From contig NC_134834.1 in the NCBI RefSeq assembly GCF_004210375.1, positions 157,003,290 to 157,067,289 on the forward strand: a stretch of 64,000 nucleotides of DNA, read 5' to 3'. The notes under the pieces were generated by a model. That model ran no database searches, was not told where the DNA came from, and saw nothing but the letters and a program-made list of their open reading frames with translations. Shown in pieces: positions 47,514 to 60,800 of the stretch. The stretch's first letter is position 1, and every line of letters starts with the position of its first letter. The translations under genes were made by a program, and so were the position numbers. Source of the DNA: Tachypleus tridentatus. Lineage: Eukaryota; Arthropoda; Merostomata; Xiphosura; Limulidae.

Positions 47514-47703
47514 TTTATAATCTCTAATCTAACACCAATTTAATTAATTATTCTAATTCTTAGGAATTTGCTTTAAAAACTAAATGTAACCATTTCAGTG
47601 ACTTATTATTGTTTATAATCTCTAATCTAACACCAATTTAATTAATTATTCTAATTCTTAGGAATTTGCTTTAAAAACTAAATGTAACCATTTCAGTGAC
47701 TTT
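47514..47703. repeat. Exact tandem duplication, period 98 bp
   Basis: TTTATAATCTCTAATCTAAC...CATTTCAGTGACTT occurs at 47514-47604 and 47612-47702 with no difference seen. A 7-bp joint (ATTATTG) separates the copies. Confidence 0.9.
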
Positions 47704-47831
47704 TCAATAGACTTTATTGAATGACTATTTGAAATGAGTGACCTAGCAAAAAAACAAGACAACATGGTAAAAATAACAAGACAACTTGCATCACCAGAAG
47801 AAAGCTCTGGATCCTCTAGCTGAAGTTGTTG

Positions 47832-47920
47832 GTATATTTATGTACTATAGGGAATGAAACCCTGATTTTAGCATTGTAAGTCCATAAACTTATTATTGTT
47901 TCTACAATGGACTTCTAAAT
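47832..47920 (-). repeat. Family B SINE remnant
   Basis: ACTATAGGGAATGAAACCCT, GATTTTAGCATTGTAAGTCC and ATAAACTTATTATTG match family B on the minus strand with several substitutions. Confidence 0.6.
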
Positions 47921-48469
47921 TAAGAGTAAATTTTACTTTAATAATAATAATAATTATAAAAAAAAACATTTCTAGAAAACATTTTTTTTTGCAATATTGT
48001 TAAATACAAACAAGCAGATTACTTTCACCTCTGATAGCAAGCACAATGCATACAGATGTTTATCATGTCCCATTAGAACAAAATATATCCTTTAAAGTAA
48101 CCTGTAAAGTACACAAGGTACTTGTTCAAGATATAAAACAACACATAACTAAAATAATCATAGTTATGTGCTAGTTACAGACCACACTGTTTAAACCAAG
48201 TAATAAAAACAACCAAACAATATTGATACTATAGAATAACAGTGGCATAACAGACTGTTTAACCATACCACAATTATGCAATGTCATACTGAGTCAGTAG
48301 TAGAACAGATTTCATGCAAGATTACATAGAATCATAGCCTTGTTGAAGATATTCCACTATAATTCAATTAAAGCATATGAAAATATCTTGTGTTTCAAGA
48401 TAATCATTTTTCGTTCATTAGTCATCATCAAATGTAGGTTTCAATAAGTAGTAGTTACCTCTTACAAGA

Positions 48470-48700
48470 TATTTGAAGGCTATCTGCACTAGCCATTCCT
48501 ACTTTTGAAGCAATAAGCTAGAGAGAAGACAGCTAGTTAATAACATTCACCACAACTCTTGGGCTACTCTAATCAAATAATGGGATTGACCATAACATAT
48601 AATGCCACCAACAGCTGAAAGGATGAATATGGTCAGTAATGGGATTCAAACCTCTGATCCACAGATTGAGAGTTAAATGCCCCAACCACCAGGCTATGTA
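48470..48700 (-). repeat. tRNA-derived SINE, family A, old copy
   Basis: AGGCTATCTGCACTAGCCAT, GAAGACAGCTAGTTAATAAC, CAACTCTTGGGCTACTCTAA, and GGGATTCAAACCTCTGATCC show the family A order on the minus strand with heavy divergence. Confidence 0.8.
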
Positions 48701-51670
48701 AAAATATTACAGAATGCAAAGTGGGAGGCATTATTAACTACCAGTTACTTTGCTGAATTTTTTGAAATATCACAATTATAAAGGTTACCATGCAAACTAT
48801 TGCATAACAAGCCAAATTCTATTGTTATAATGCACATTTACAGAATAATTACCCATATTAATGTGAGATTTTATGGTTAAACTAGGTATAGAAACAGATT
48901 TCAGATATTGGTTAGTTAACATTGCAAAATTCCTTTATAAATCAGAGACTAAAATTAATAGCTATACACTTTTAATTATTCACAAAAAAAAAAAAAAAAA
49001 GAGTTGTAGTTAAGAATGAAAGCCCTCTAGTAGCATGCTTAATATTTTAAAGCAAGATTGAAATCTCAATCCTTATTATTTCTTCACACAATTTTCATGC
49101 ACATGTAACAATGACCAGTTTTCTTCAAATTGATAAACATCAACACAGTGAATTCTTGGTGAATTATAAACAAGAGGCATAAAAAAAGTTTTAGTAAAGC
49201 ACTGATTTATTATTCAGTTGTTGTAAAAGAATATTGGCATTTTATGCACAAGTTTGAATGAAAGGTATAAACTGCAAGAATTTCAGCAAACTCAAATGGA
49301 ATGACAAATGAAACTTTCAACTCTGTGTTCAATAAACCACTATAGAATAAAGATTCTAGGAGGTTTATCATACATCATTGAGCAGTTTTGAGAGTTAAGT
49401 TTGATTTTTTCAGCTAGAACAGCTTAATGAATTGTATATGTAATAAAAGAACTTGTCAGACGTTATTAAGTGTAGTGAATGTACCAGAGAAAAAAGTATT
49501 GTATATTTCTTGCCAGAAGCACATAAAGAGCTTGCTAAAGTTCTGGGATTGAAACATTAGCAATCTGTAATATTCCATTTTACCTTGTAATTTAAAACAA
49601 TTTTAGGGCTAAGTTTTGGTGAGCTATGACATTGATGTACGGTGTAGACAAAATATAATTTTTCAATTTTAAAGTATAAATATGATGACAAGCAAGTAAG
49701 AAAAGTTTGTAAAACACAGAAAATGAAGTAATGAATTTAAATGCAAATTTAAGTACAATTTTCTTTACACAAATTTGTTTTAATGATCTTTGTTTGCTTT
49801 TTTAAATATATGAAGTGATAGTACTTGTATTGCTTTGGAAAAAATTATGAAACAGAAATCAATTGTGAAAAAGGTTAACTATTATGAAAAACTTCTTTCA
49901 GGAAAAAATAAATAAATGAGACTTATTATTTTATGATTTAACCCTCTCCCAAGCCTTTCAGACCCTAATATAGTTATATTCAATAATAATTACTTTCTAG
50001 ATTTATGCAGTCTAGAACTCATTCATTCAACAAATAATGCATTGCCATTTTATAACTAGAATAAACTATTTTAATTTAGAATAATAAATAATAAAATGGT
50101 GAAGATTTATATGTTAACAAAAAATGTCCGATTATTAGTGTTATAATGGCAAAATATTCAAGTGTTGAGTGCAACATTGTTCTTACTCTTGTTTAATAAA
50201 TTTTTCAGTTGTAGCAAAACTGAGTAACCCATAAGCAACATATACACACAAATATATAAAATTAAATACTTCATACTGCAGTTCAACAGGTTACAACAGA
50301 AGTATAAAAATGTTTATTTAGTCTTTAGTACCCATAACAAACTAAACCCTTAAAGTATACTTACTTCACAAGCAGTCAAATTCATATTTTTTAAATGCTA
50401 TCAGTTTCTAGAATTAGAAAATGCATTTTCTTTGATAAATAGAAAAAAAGTGACAGACAGATGCAATGGACTTGCAACTGAGAAAAAAACCTTTTCACAC
50501 TGATTAGTAATTTGAATACCTCTCAAAGTTATTCTTAAGACCAAAAACGACTTTCAACCAATAGTAGTTTAAACTGTTTACTACTGGAAGTCACCAATAT
50601 GAGGAATAAGTTTGAAACTACAGAGAAACTCAAAGTAATTCATAAACGTGAAAGACAATAATTTAACTTAGTGGGATATTTATGATGTCTGTTGTTGAAT
50701 GTTAGTTTTGAGGTTGGCAAGTATACTACTGACTACTATTAACATAAACAGCTTCAACCTGCCCTGAAATGTAAGCATCATATTAACAGCCAGATTGTTC
50801 TACAGCAAAAAACCTGAAAACCCTGGCATTAACAATAAAGTGTTGTCCATTGTTAACTTTCAAGAGAGTAACAGTTATCTATTTAACATGTGTATAATTA
50901 AGTTCACATACTTATAAACACAAATAGAGTTAAGTGCTCAAGTTTTCCAAGTTTCATTAATCTGTATTCATGAAAGCAAAAATTTTATGAAGAACAATTA
51001 TTATAACAACCAAAAATTTATTTTCTGGAAATACGTTATGTTTTTCTTTTTATATATATTATATATGAGTGGTATAGGAAGGACTTGCAAAGTGAGATGC
51101 TTGGCTAGACATACAGAGTTTACAATAAGAGATCGAAAGTACAAGGAACCATTAATGGCTGCTTAATCTAGGGAGGCCTGGAGAAATTCCTTCAGAAAAT
51201 TAATATAATATTTCAGTTATTATATAAATGACATGTAAAAGTGGGGAAGTTATAGCATCCCAAGTTCAAATACTGTTGAAACTTTGTATTATGTTTTGTA
51301 TTACCAGTAACAGTTCCAATGTTACACATATAGTTTAGTATCTTAAAGAATATAAAGTATGCCAATAGCCTCATTAGAACACTTGCTGTAAAACCATAAT
51401 ATCATTTGTAAACAAAAACATTACAAACAACTTAACATTATACAACCATTGTTTTATCAAATGCTTGAATTACATGCATGCATTTCATATTTATACCTTC
51501 AAATATGTTTATTTTATCATTTTCTTCACTAAAGAACACAGATTTTAAGATGATAATTCATTTGGCAGGAATAACTCACAGCACAGCATAAGAACACACA
51601 TTTAAGAATAGAATTAGGAGAAATAGGTAGCAAAAACCTTTAGTGGTAAAACTGATAACAATCATTGTTT
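48701..51670. other. DNA downstream of the NPDC1-like gene
   Basis: AT-rich, with a poly-A tract at about 48985-49001. No gene or complete mobile element recognised. It may contain 3' UTR if the poly(A) signal at 51671 is not the one used. Confidence 0.4.
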
Positions 51671-51676
51671 TTTATT
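51671..51676 (-). terminator. NPDC1: Candidate poly(A) signal for the NPDC1-like gene
   Basis: AATAAA on the minus strand, 112 bp past the stop codon. In DNA this AT-rich the hexamer is common by chance, so the assignment is weak. Confidence 0.35.
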
Positions 51677-51787
51677 TTGTTTTGGTAAACATTTTAATAC
51701 CTGGCTAGTTCTTAGAAATGGGGGATCATAAGTTGAAAAACCTACAGAATAATGAGTATTTATATCCAAAACCTGTTGTGAAAACAG

Positions 51788-54700
51788 TCACTTGCTATTT
51801 TCGTGTGGTAGTTGAGGCAAAGCCTGTTCCGATTCATCTATAAAAAGTGGATTCTGAACCTCCATCTCACTAGCCTATAACACAAAACAAATTAACAGTT
51901 AAGGCAAAATAACATTAAAACACACAGCACCAGTAATTATCTATGAATTCAAAATGTTATCCTGTAGTTTCACATTATGAAAATGCAACTTTTTATCTAA
52001 TGATTCAGCCCACAAACTCCACGTAAGTGTTATAGGCCATGTATAAAGTACTTCACAGAAACTTACAAAATCCAATAATTACAAGATCAGGAACAAATAA
52101 ACATCACCTTGTATGTTGAAAATTACATCTGATATTTTGTAAAAGAGTAAAATTTATTTTGAAATTCGTGCAGTTAAGTAGAAGATATGTCTGTTATAGC
52201 TGAATGTTTGATAATAACAATAAACTTTAAAAATACAACATACAACCTTGCAGCTGATACCATGAAAAAGAAAATAACTAAAAGTACCTTAGCTGGTTGT
52301 AAAACAAATCAAACAATAAATCTTTCTAGAAACATACTAGGGCCAAACCAGGACATTCATAGACAGTATAATCAGTCTCATTTTCTTCTTCTGATTCAAC
52401 ATCTGAAGATGAGGTAAGTCGACGAGAATTCACCCTAGAAGCAAACACATGTAGTGTTATTGTTAGTAATTTATTTGCTGTACGTTCAAGAAGAATCTTA
52501 CAAATTTTGCTAACCACTGGGTGCAACTCAAGTTTGAAAATATGAAACTAACAGTTGTGAAAATAATACAATTTACTTGAACTGCAAAGGCCATTAGTTT
52601 ATAAAAAGATGATTAAACATATAAAATAACCAAACACCAAGAGATGTACAGACTTTCACTGTGATAACATCATTCCTTTAATTTGAAGTTCTGATAAAAA
52701 TTAAGGCAAGAATTCATTATACAATTGAAAAAAAAACCAAACTTGCAATATGAATGCACAGTAATATCAAAAGAAACTAACAGAAGTTAAAAATTTGGTA
52801 CTTGAAGGTAATTATAATTATAATGGCCAATTATGAAAGTTAATGTTTGTTTCTTAACTGTTTCACTGCTATATTTATAGACAAACAACTCTCCTCTTGT
52901 CAAGTTTATTTTTTGACACACAATAGAAACAAAAACACACATTTTAATATTTCATTAATCATTTGAAAGTGGTAAGCTTTAGGAATTTGAAGAGGAATAC
53001 CTTTAATTCATGGTGGTACTAAATTCACAATTCTTCTCATATGCAGGGTAATGTGTATATATGTACGTCCCATGGCAGTGAAACAGATGAATGAACTAAT
53101 TTTGCCCCAAACTATATATTTTTCTAACAAAGTAACATAATTCATAAGCTTTAATATTCTAAGTCCTGAAGTGGTAACAAGTCATTTTTCACAAGTCCAA
53201 TTCAAGTCACAAGTCAAGTCATAATGGTAAAATGTGTTTGTGGAATGGAAAATGTTTTATAAAGGTATAAAATTCACTGTGATTTTTTTGTTAATTGGTT
53301 ATGGAAGCCAAAATAATGTACTCTGTTTCTACACAGACTTAGAAATAGTTTGTTGGATGAAATAAGCTGAAGATCATTTGAATCTGATGCCATGTCAAGA
53401 CAAACCAATAGTGTCTCAAATAATTCATGACAGAGGAAATTCAATTGAGTCACACAGCTTGGGAAAGGAAGTACAAACCATCTTTTATTTTGAGCCAGCT
53501 ACACTACAAGGTCTTCAAGCAGTGTGTTTGTGGTTAATATCAGCAAAGTGTGTGATGTCACTGACTCGAAGAAGGAAATTAGAGTATATACCATATTTGA
53601 AAATATAATGTACTTGTATAAACTATTATATATGAGAAGTATCAGTTGAAACAGTATTTTGTCACTAAGCTTAGCTCCACGAGGGTGCATAATGATGACT
53701 CCATGGCTGAACACTCATTCAATGGAAGAACTACAAGCAGGAACAACGTGGAAAGGTTGTTCTTGGTGACCAACCAGAAGTGAAGAGATGCACTGAAATT
53801 TCCTTCATGAAATTCCTGGCATATTTTCAAAGTATGTGCTGAGTTGGGAAGACACAGATGCCTTAGAAGTCCCATCCCAGTGTCTGCTCCTTTTATACCC
53901 TCCAGAATGTCAAAAGATATATAGGGTGGAATGTCTTCCTTTTCACTACTGGTGTCATTTGTTTTCAGAACTATGCTGACCTGGGAAAAGATCAAATCTG
54001 TATAATGAATATTTGGAAAAAAAATCCAAAGTAATACAAGTTAAGTTAAATTGTCATGCATACATGACTTCTAACCTGACCTGATCTAATGATGGATAAA
54101 CTCAATAAGTGTAAATCATCATAACTGAAATGGTTTTAAACATTAGGCTAACATTTATTAAATTACATATAAGAAAAAATACATGTAATATTGATAGACC
54201 ATAAAGTCTGAAAGTACTGATGAGTCATATGGTAATTCTCAAGTTTAGCTTCATCACATCAGTTCAGGTCACATTACAGTGTGTATAAAACTAATATTAA
54301 TTGTCAATCAATTTACAATATATTTTTAAAATACAGTCACTTCCATTCAGAATGCCCTTCCTCTTTTAAAAGGATTTTGTGTGTTCTCTGTTTTTTATTC
54401 AAAACAATTTGTTCCCCTAAAATTAGCCCACACTTTATATTTGACTCATATGGCTCAAAACAACTATTGCTGTTTTAATGATTTACCTTTTGTAAACTTC
54501 TTGACTTTGTCCTTCACCTCTTATGGTGCCAAAACATTATTTGATCCACGTCATGTAGGATCAAGGACTGCTGATGAGAGATAAATGGATAACCAAATAG
54601 TAGATTGGCAGTTTCTCATGCTGATTCTGTTATTTGTCCAGTGAAAAAGATTTACTTGAATCTTTTTCACAGTGAATCTTTGAAGGATCTGATTAAGCCA

Positions 54701-57700
54701 TTCAGGTACTGAACATTGACTAACATATCATGCACAGAATGATATAATGACAACACACAGGGCAGGATAGGGCTTATGGTGACTAGTTGCTCTCCTTGTA
54801 TCAAGTTGGTTGCTTCAAGGAAGGGTTCCAAGATGGTGACTACTTCTTGCAACCAGCTCCATTTTTCTGCTGCTGAAAGCTACCTCTTTATGCACTTGTC
54901 CTTCCAGAAGATGGCACAATGCCTGATGGTCAAGACATATTGTAACTTTAACCTGTCTTAGGGTTGAGTTCCATCTGGTACAATTAAGAATAGGAATCCC
55001 TATGTTAGCCCCGAAACACCTTTTCAAAGGCTTCTCTGAAGGAGCAATTGGAATGCAGTAAGGTGCACATTTTTGAAGCTTTACTGATGGTGAGATTGGC
55101 TGCTTTTGTTTCCTATCTGACACCATTAGTTGCAGGGTGTGTGTATAACATTGCAGGCATTGCTTTGAGCAGTTCCTGGTCAAGTGCCTTATCTACATCT
55201 TGCTGGTCTTCCCGTAAAGTGCCATTAAGATCATCAGCACTAGTAGATCCTGGATCATCATTAATAATTATAAGATAGCACATGGTGAACTCTTTCTTAA
55301 AGTTTGATGTGTTGTTACATATTATGTAATCCAATTTATTCCTTATTTTTAGATATTCATTACAGATAGCTTCAAATACCTTGCTGATTAACTCACATAC
55401 ATGAGAACCTGTAAATCTGCTACTGTTTAGCAGGTATGGCATCAGGCTGATGGCAGACTTCTTGATTTCAATTACATTGGCTATTGCATCAATGAAGCTT
55501 CTCATCTTTCTGTCTGACCAGATGTCTACAGTGGAAGAAACCCAGGATGTTGATGAGGTCTTGCTGTTTCGTAACTACGTCATTTAAATGGGACGATACA
55601 GTTTCTCAACAAACTGGCTTATATTTGCAATCTAAAATACCTATAAAATGATGAAACTATCATGTCCAACTATTGATAGTGACATCCCCCAATTAATAAT
55701 AAGGTCTGATATGATTGCCTTGGTAATGGCTCACTGATGGGAATGTGATGCTCCCTATGCAGCAACTGGGCTAGTTACAAAGGATGTAATTGACCTGCGA
55801 TTTTGACCTATAATTCTGAAGCTTGTCTTTGAATCATAGTATTCTTGTCACCTGTGCAAAGATTTAAATAAAATCAAAACATTTTAATTATTTCATAAGA
55901 ATAAAACAAATGAAAATGAAACAGGTAAAGTGAGGTGAGTACAAGTTTGTGAAAGCTTTAACATCTTTTGAAATAACTGATAAACCTTGATGGAAGAGTA
56001 TTACTTGGATATTTGGGCCATGCATAATTAATTACAATCAAACTTTTCAAATGTAACAAATTGGAGTTTTTTGGTAATGTGACATCTAAATGGCCTTTGA
56101 ATTTTTATATCTGATTTATATACATTTTCATAGTAAAAATCTTGTTTATGCTTCTTTAAGCTTTACAGTTATTTTAATATTTCTATCAAAAAGTTGGACA
56201 TATTGAACACATTTACATTTAACAACAATCAATTATTAACTTATGAATTATGAATACTCAGAAAAACAGATTAAGTTTTTGTTGCAGTAACAAGATAAAA
56301 AAACATCATATAAAGTATATTTATCAACTCACAAGAATTCTCTCTTTCTCTCTCTCAAATGACAGAAATATATAAATATGAATGGAGGGTATTGTTACTA
56401 GTTTTCTTTCACTCCAAAATATTACAATTCAACAACTTTCATTTTATTAACTTACATACTAATTTAATACTCTTCTTCCAAAATCTGACACCATTAGAAT
56501 TGTAAAGGCTTTTCTCTTGGGAGGGAAGGGGTAATATTCAGGCCCTTCAATATGCAACTTAAGTTATAATTAAAGTATATGATGTTATTACAACAAAAAC
56601 ATCACATCATGACACTCAGCCTAGGCAAGTTGCACTTACATCATAATATAAGCCTAGACTAGGCCTAGTTTGTCTTTTGTAATATATAATATAAACAACA
56701 AGAAAAGCTACTCACCTCTCAGAATGGATTTTCATGACAAACTCTGAAGCAGTATTTGGCCCATCAGTAACCTTACTTTTACAGGTTTTGTAGTGAGCAG
56801 ATTTTTCTATGCAGAACACTCATAGTTTCTCAAACCAAATGATATAGCTCTGAGACCATACCAAAACTTGTAGCCACCATTTTTCATAGCTTGCTGAATT
56901 GACTGTACATAATCAATGAACACATACAATGTACCTCTCTGTACTATGTTTAAATTGTTTAGTTTTGATACTACTAAATTTTATTATAGTAGGTATATCT
57001 TCACAAAATTTAGCAAACTTTCTTTAAAAATTGTAAGTCTTTCATAAATAAAAAATCATTTTCAGTGAAGTATTTTTAATCAACTAAAAATCCATTTACC
57101 AGTGGAAATAAAAGTATTTTTTTTACTAGTCCATGTGCAAAGTGATTTTCATGTTAAGGTTAAAAATACTCTATATAGTTGATTTCTTCATCTATGTATT
57201 TCTTCATTTACACCAATAAATTACTATTTATCACTGTCAAAACATTTCCACACAACCAAGAGAACAAACTTCAAATTTAACTCACAAACAAAACTGACAT
57301 TGATACACAAACAACACTACACTGTAGTTTACCATTTACTTCTTGAAATCAGTTGAAAAATAATCAATTCATATTGACTTCAAATTCATCCCAAAATCCA
57401 TCCCTAAACTAAAATAATTATTAAATAAAAATTAATTAGAATCACACAATACCAATGTAATTTACAAACCAGAATTCTGCATTAGAGAAACTGGTAGAAA
57501 ATTGGAAACCAGATTCACTAAACATAATAAGAAAAACATTCCTATGTTTACCACCACAATTTAAGAACCCCAGTATATTTATATAAAACAATGTAATATT
57601 AAAAACAAAGAACCAAAACATCAATAAATGCAGAATGGAGTAGACAGCCCCAACCTGAACCAACACTCTGATTCACTAAGATTTTTTATTAAGCTGTGAA

Positions 57701-57755
57701 GCAATCTCCAGTCATATGACCTCTTTGCTCCATACTGTATGTATGTATGTATGTA

Positions 57756-57817
<62 letters not shown>

Positions 57818-60800
57818 CTGTATCATGTTTGATCTTGACACTGACATTTTAAACGTTTGCTGGTACATGTACATATACAGTGATTTGTTGTTATCCTTGA
57901 CCCATGCATTAGAAGCTTACATAAGCATAGCACAGCATGTCCGTGACATCCATTTGGCAAGGTTTGTTGCAGTACAATTTAATAATGTATTTTTTTGAAG
58001 GGGATATTGTCAATAAGTCATTTAAATCAAGTCTCAAGTCATTTTGTTTTAGTCTCAAGTAAAACAAATTATGATGAATCTACAATTCTGACTAAATCAA
58101 AACATTATATACTGTGAAAATTAGCTCTTCCAAATAAAATCTACTTCTAGTTGTTGCTGCATGCAAAAGTAATACACTCACTTCTCTACAGCTGTTATCT
58201 GTTGTTTCCGATGCTGGTAGTGATACATTTGTGCACTATGGGCCAGCTTATCATCATCATCATTAGGGGATGACTTCTCTTTGTTTCCTGGACCTATCAC
58301 TCCATATGCTGGGTATTCCACATCGCTAGCTGCCTTGTTGTTCTTTTTAAACCTAGAATATCCATAAGAATTTGATAATCAATACATCTTACTTATTGGT
58401 ATAGTTGTTTTTATGAAGTTATTAATGCGACCTACACTAACCTTTGTTTAAATTAACCAAACTATATATGCTCACCACAAGGTTAAAACTACTTATTATT
58501 TTGATTATTTCTTACACTGTGTATTTAATAGCTTTATATATATATATATATATGTACTTACTGAAACAACATGAAAAAAAGTATAAATCCTCTACACTTA
58601 CAATATTTCAGAAGTTTCATGAAATCTTTTTATACTATCCAGTTTATGAGATAAATCAAATCTGGAGAATTTGGTGAGTGGGCTACAGATAAGTGTCTTG
58701 ATTTCAGATATTCAAGTAAGAACTAAAAAAAGTATTCTGGTAAAGGTATCTGTTAACTTCAAGAAAACACCTTTAACTGCTAAGAGAACTGACCATTTAA
58801 CACTGTTAAGTCATAAAGATGGAGTTTAGGGATTTGCCAGACATTTCTTTTGCACAAAATAGTACATGATTTCACTTCTGGCAGGTACCACATTTAGCCA
58901 CCTTGCAGTGGCAAGCAAGTTTCATTAAACCTTTTTCAGTCCTTTCAACACAATTCATGAAAACCTTGGAAAAATGGCTTTATAGAGCAGGAGAACCAGA
59001 TCTTATATTATACAACCTGTGATAATATTTTGTGAGATTTCATATGGTGGATATGAGTTTTAAACCCTAATGATTATCTTGAAAATAGTGCAACTTTATT
59101 CATTGAAAAGCTTTGTTTGGAAATTAACCCAACAAACATTTCCCTAACACATCAACTGGGCGTTAATACAAAGAATTAAAAAATAAACCTCATCATGAAT
59201 TGAATATATAATAAAGAAATATTGTTATGTAAAGATTTTAACCTGCAACAACAATAACAAAACAATCAATAGGATAAGAGTTCAAATGTTTTGCATCAAG
59301 CTTGTTATAGTATAGGTGTGTTCGGAAACAATTTACATATTTATTCAAATTAAGTTTTACATGTAAAAAGTCTGCTTACCAGTTCAGTTACCATACTAAT
59401 CAAGGAATAAAAATTTGCTTGACAAAATTACAAAAACAATTATGATTACCAAAACAATAACTACATCATAACAAAAATGTTTAAATGTTACATTTTGAAA
59501 AATTAAGGGATTCAGTTCATATTATTGCAAAACATTTATTTTCAGAAATTAATGTAATTAGAAAATTTATGCTTGCTGTAAAAATGATGTAGAGTACAGC
59601 AGTAGCAATATAACTGTGTAAAGAGTAATAGTACTATTCAGAATTCTACTTACCTATAGAAACATAAACCACTAGCAATCACTCCAAAAATAGCAGCTGC
59701 AGTACATCCTGCTACAATTGCTAATAATAAATGAAAGATAAATTTATATTTTAAGAACCTGATGTATATACTAGTCTATCTAGATAGTGCAATTACATGG
59801 AACACTTACCAGCAATCAGGCTTTACCATTATGCTAACAGTTTTTATTTTTATTATCCTAATCTTATGATTCTTTAAAGTAAAAACAAAACAATTAAGTA
59901 TGCTTCATCTTTAAAGAAGTAGCTACATTTCTAACATTATGCGTATGAACAGGCCTGTATGCAAAACATATGAAAGGGTGTATTCTAGTTTGTGAGATCA
60001 AAATCCAGCATACTTTGCATGGCTGTTCACATAAAATCAAGAAACATCCAATGAAATGTCAACAATCATCCTTCTGTTGTATGTAACACTGCATAGGGAG
60101 CTAAACTTCAATTAGCATATAAATATGCATGTTTTGTTATCGTAAAATACTGTACTTGCCTATATACAGAGTATTTAGTAATTGTTAAATTATATTCACA
60201 AGTTAAATAACTCTGTACAGAAATAACATATTAGTTAGTTCAGTCACTGGCTATGATATAAGTGTGTGGATGCTTTACTGAAATAATATGTTAGCACCCT
60301 CTGCTCTTCTGGGGTGCTTTTCCATAAATAACTTACAAACAATGTTGATAGCAGTGTCATCATAACTGTGTATACCTCAGGTAGTTATTCAACCTACAGA
60401 GAGCAGATTCCAAGTGCATACAAACATGAATTTAGTGGCAGTGTTTCTTTGCATCACAAAAATAGGGGAGATTTGGTTGGTCGCACCTTCTCGAACCCAC
60501 TCTGTGTGTGTGTGTGTGTGTGTGTGTCTATAAAAGTAATATGGTGTACTCAGGTAAAACTGATTTGACACAAAATCTACATGATATCACATGTTATTCA
60601 GCAGACCTCTAAACACAATACTTATTACAAAGTAAATGTTAATCCCTCTGAAATCAAGTTTGTGAGAATGAAATGAAGATACTGGAAACAATGCAAGATA
60701 CTATGAACAAGTGTTATTTATTAACAAAACACAGTGTGTATACTTGTTCTATATAGTCAATTCATTTTTGCTGGACTAAACCTAAAATTATTTAGATAAC

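Larger units (their letters stand above)
52435..58181 (-). other. NPDC1: NPDC1-like intron 4 (5.7 kb)
   Basis: Contains the hAT pseudogene, CAAGTC-rich stretches, and the compound microsatellite. The remainder is AT-rich without recognised features. Confidence 0.75.

Noticed and set aside
57689-57998. Open frames across the (TG)n microsatellite
   Set aside because: They exist only because the dinucleotide repeat has no stop codons.
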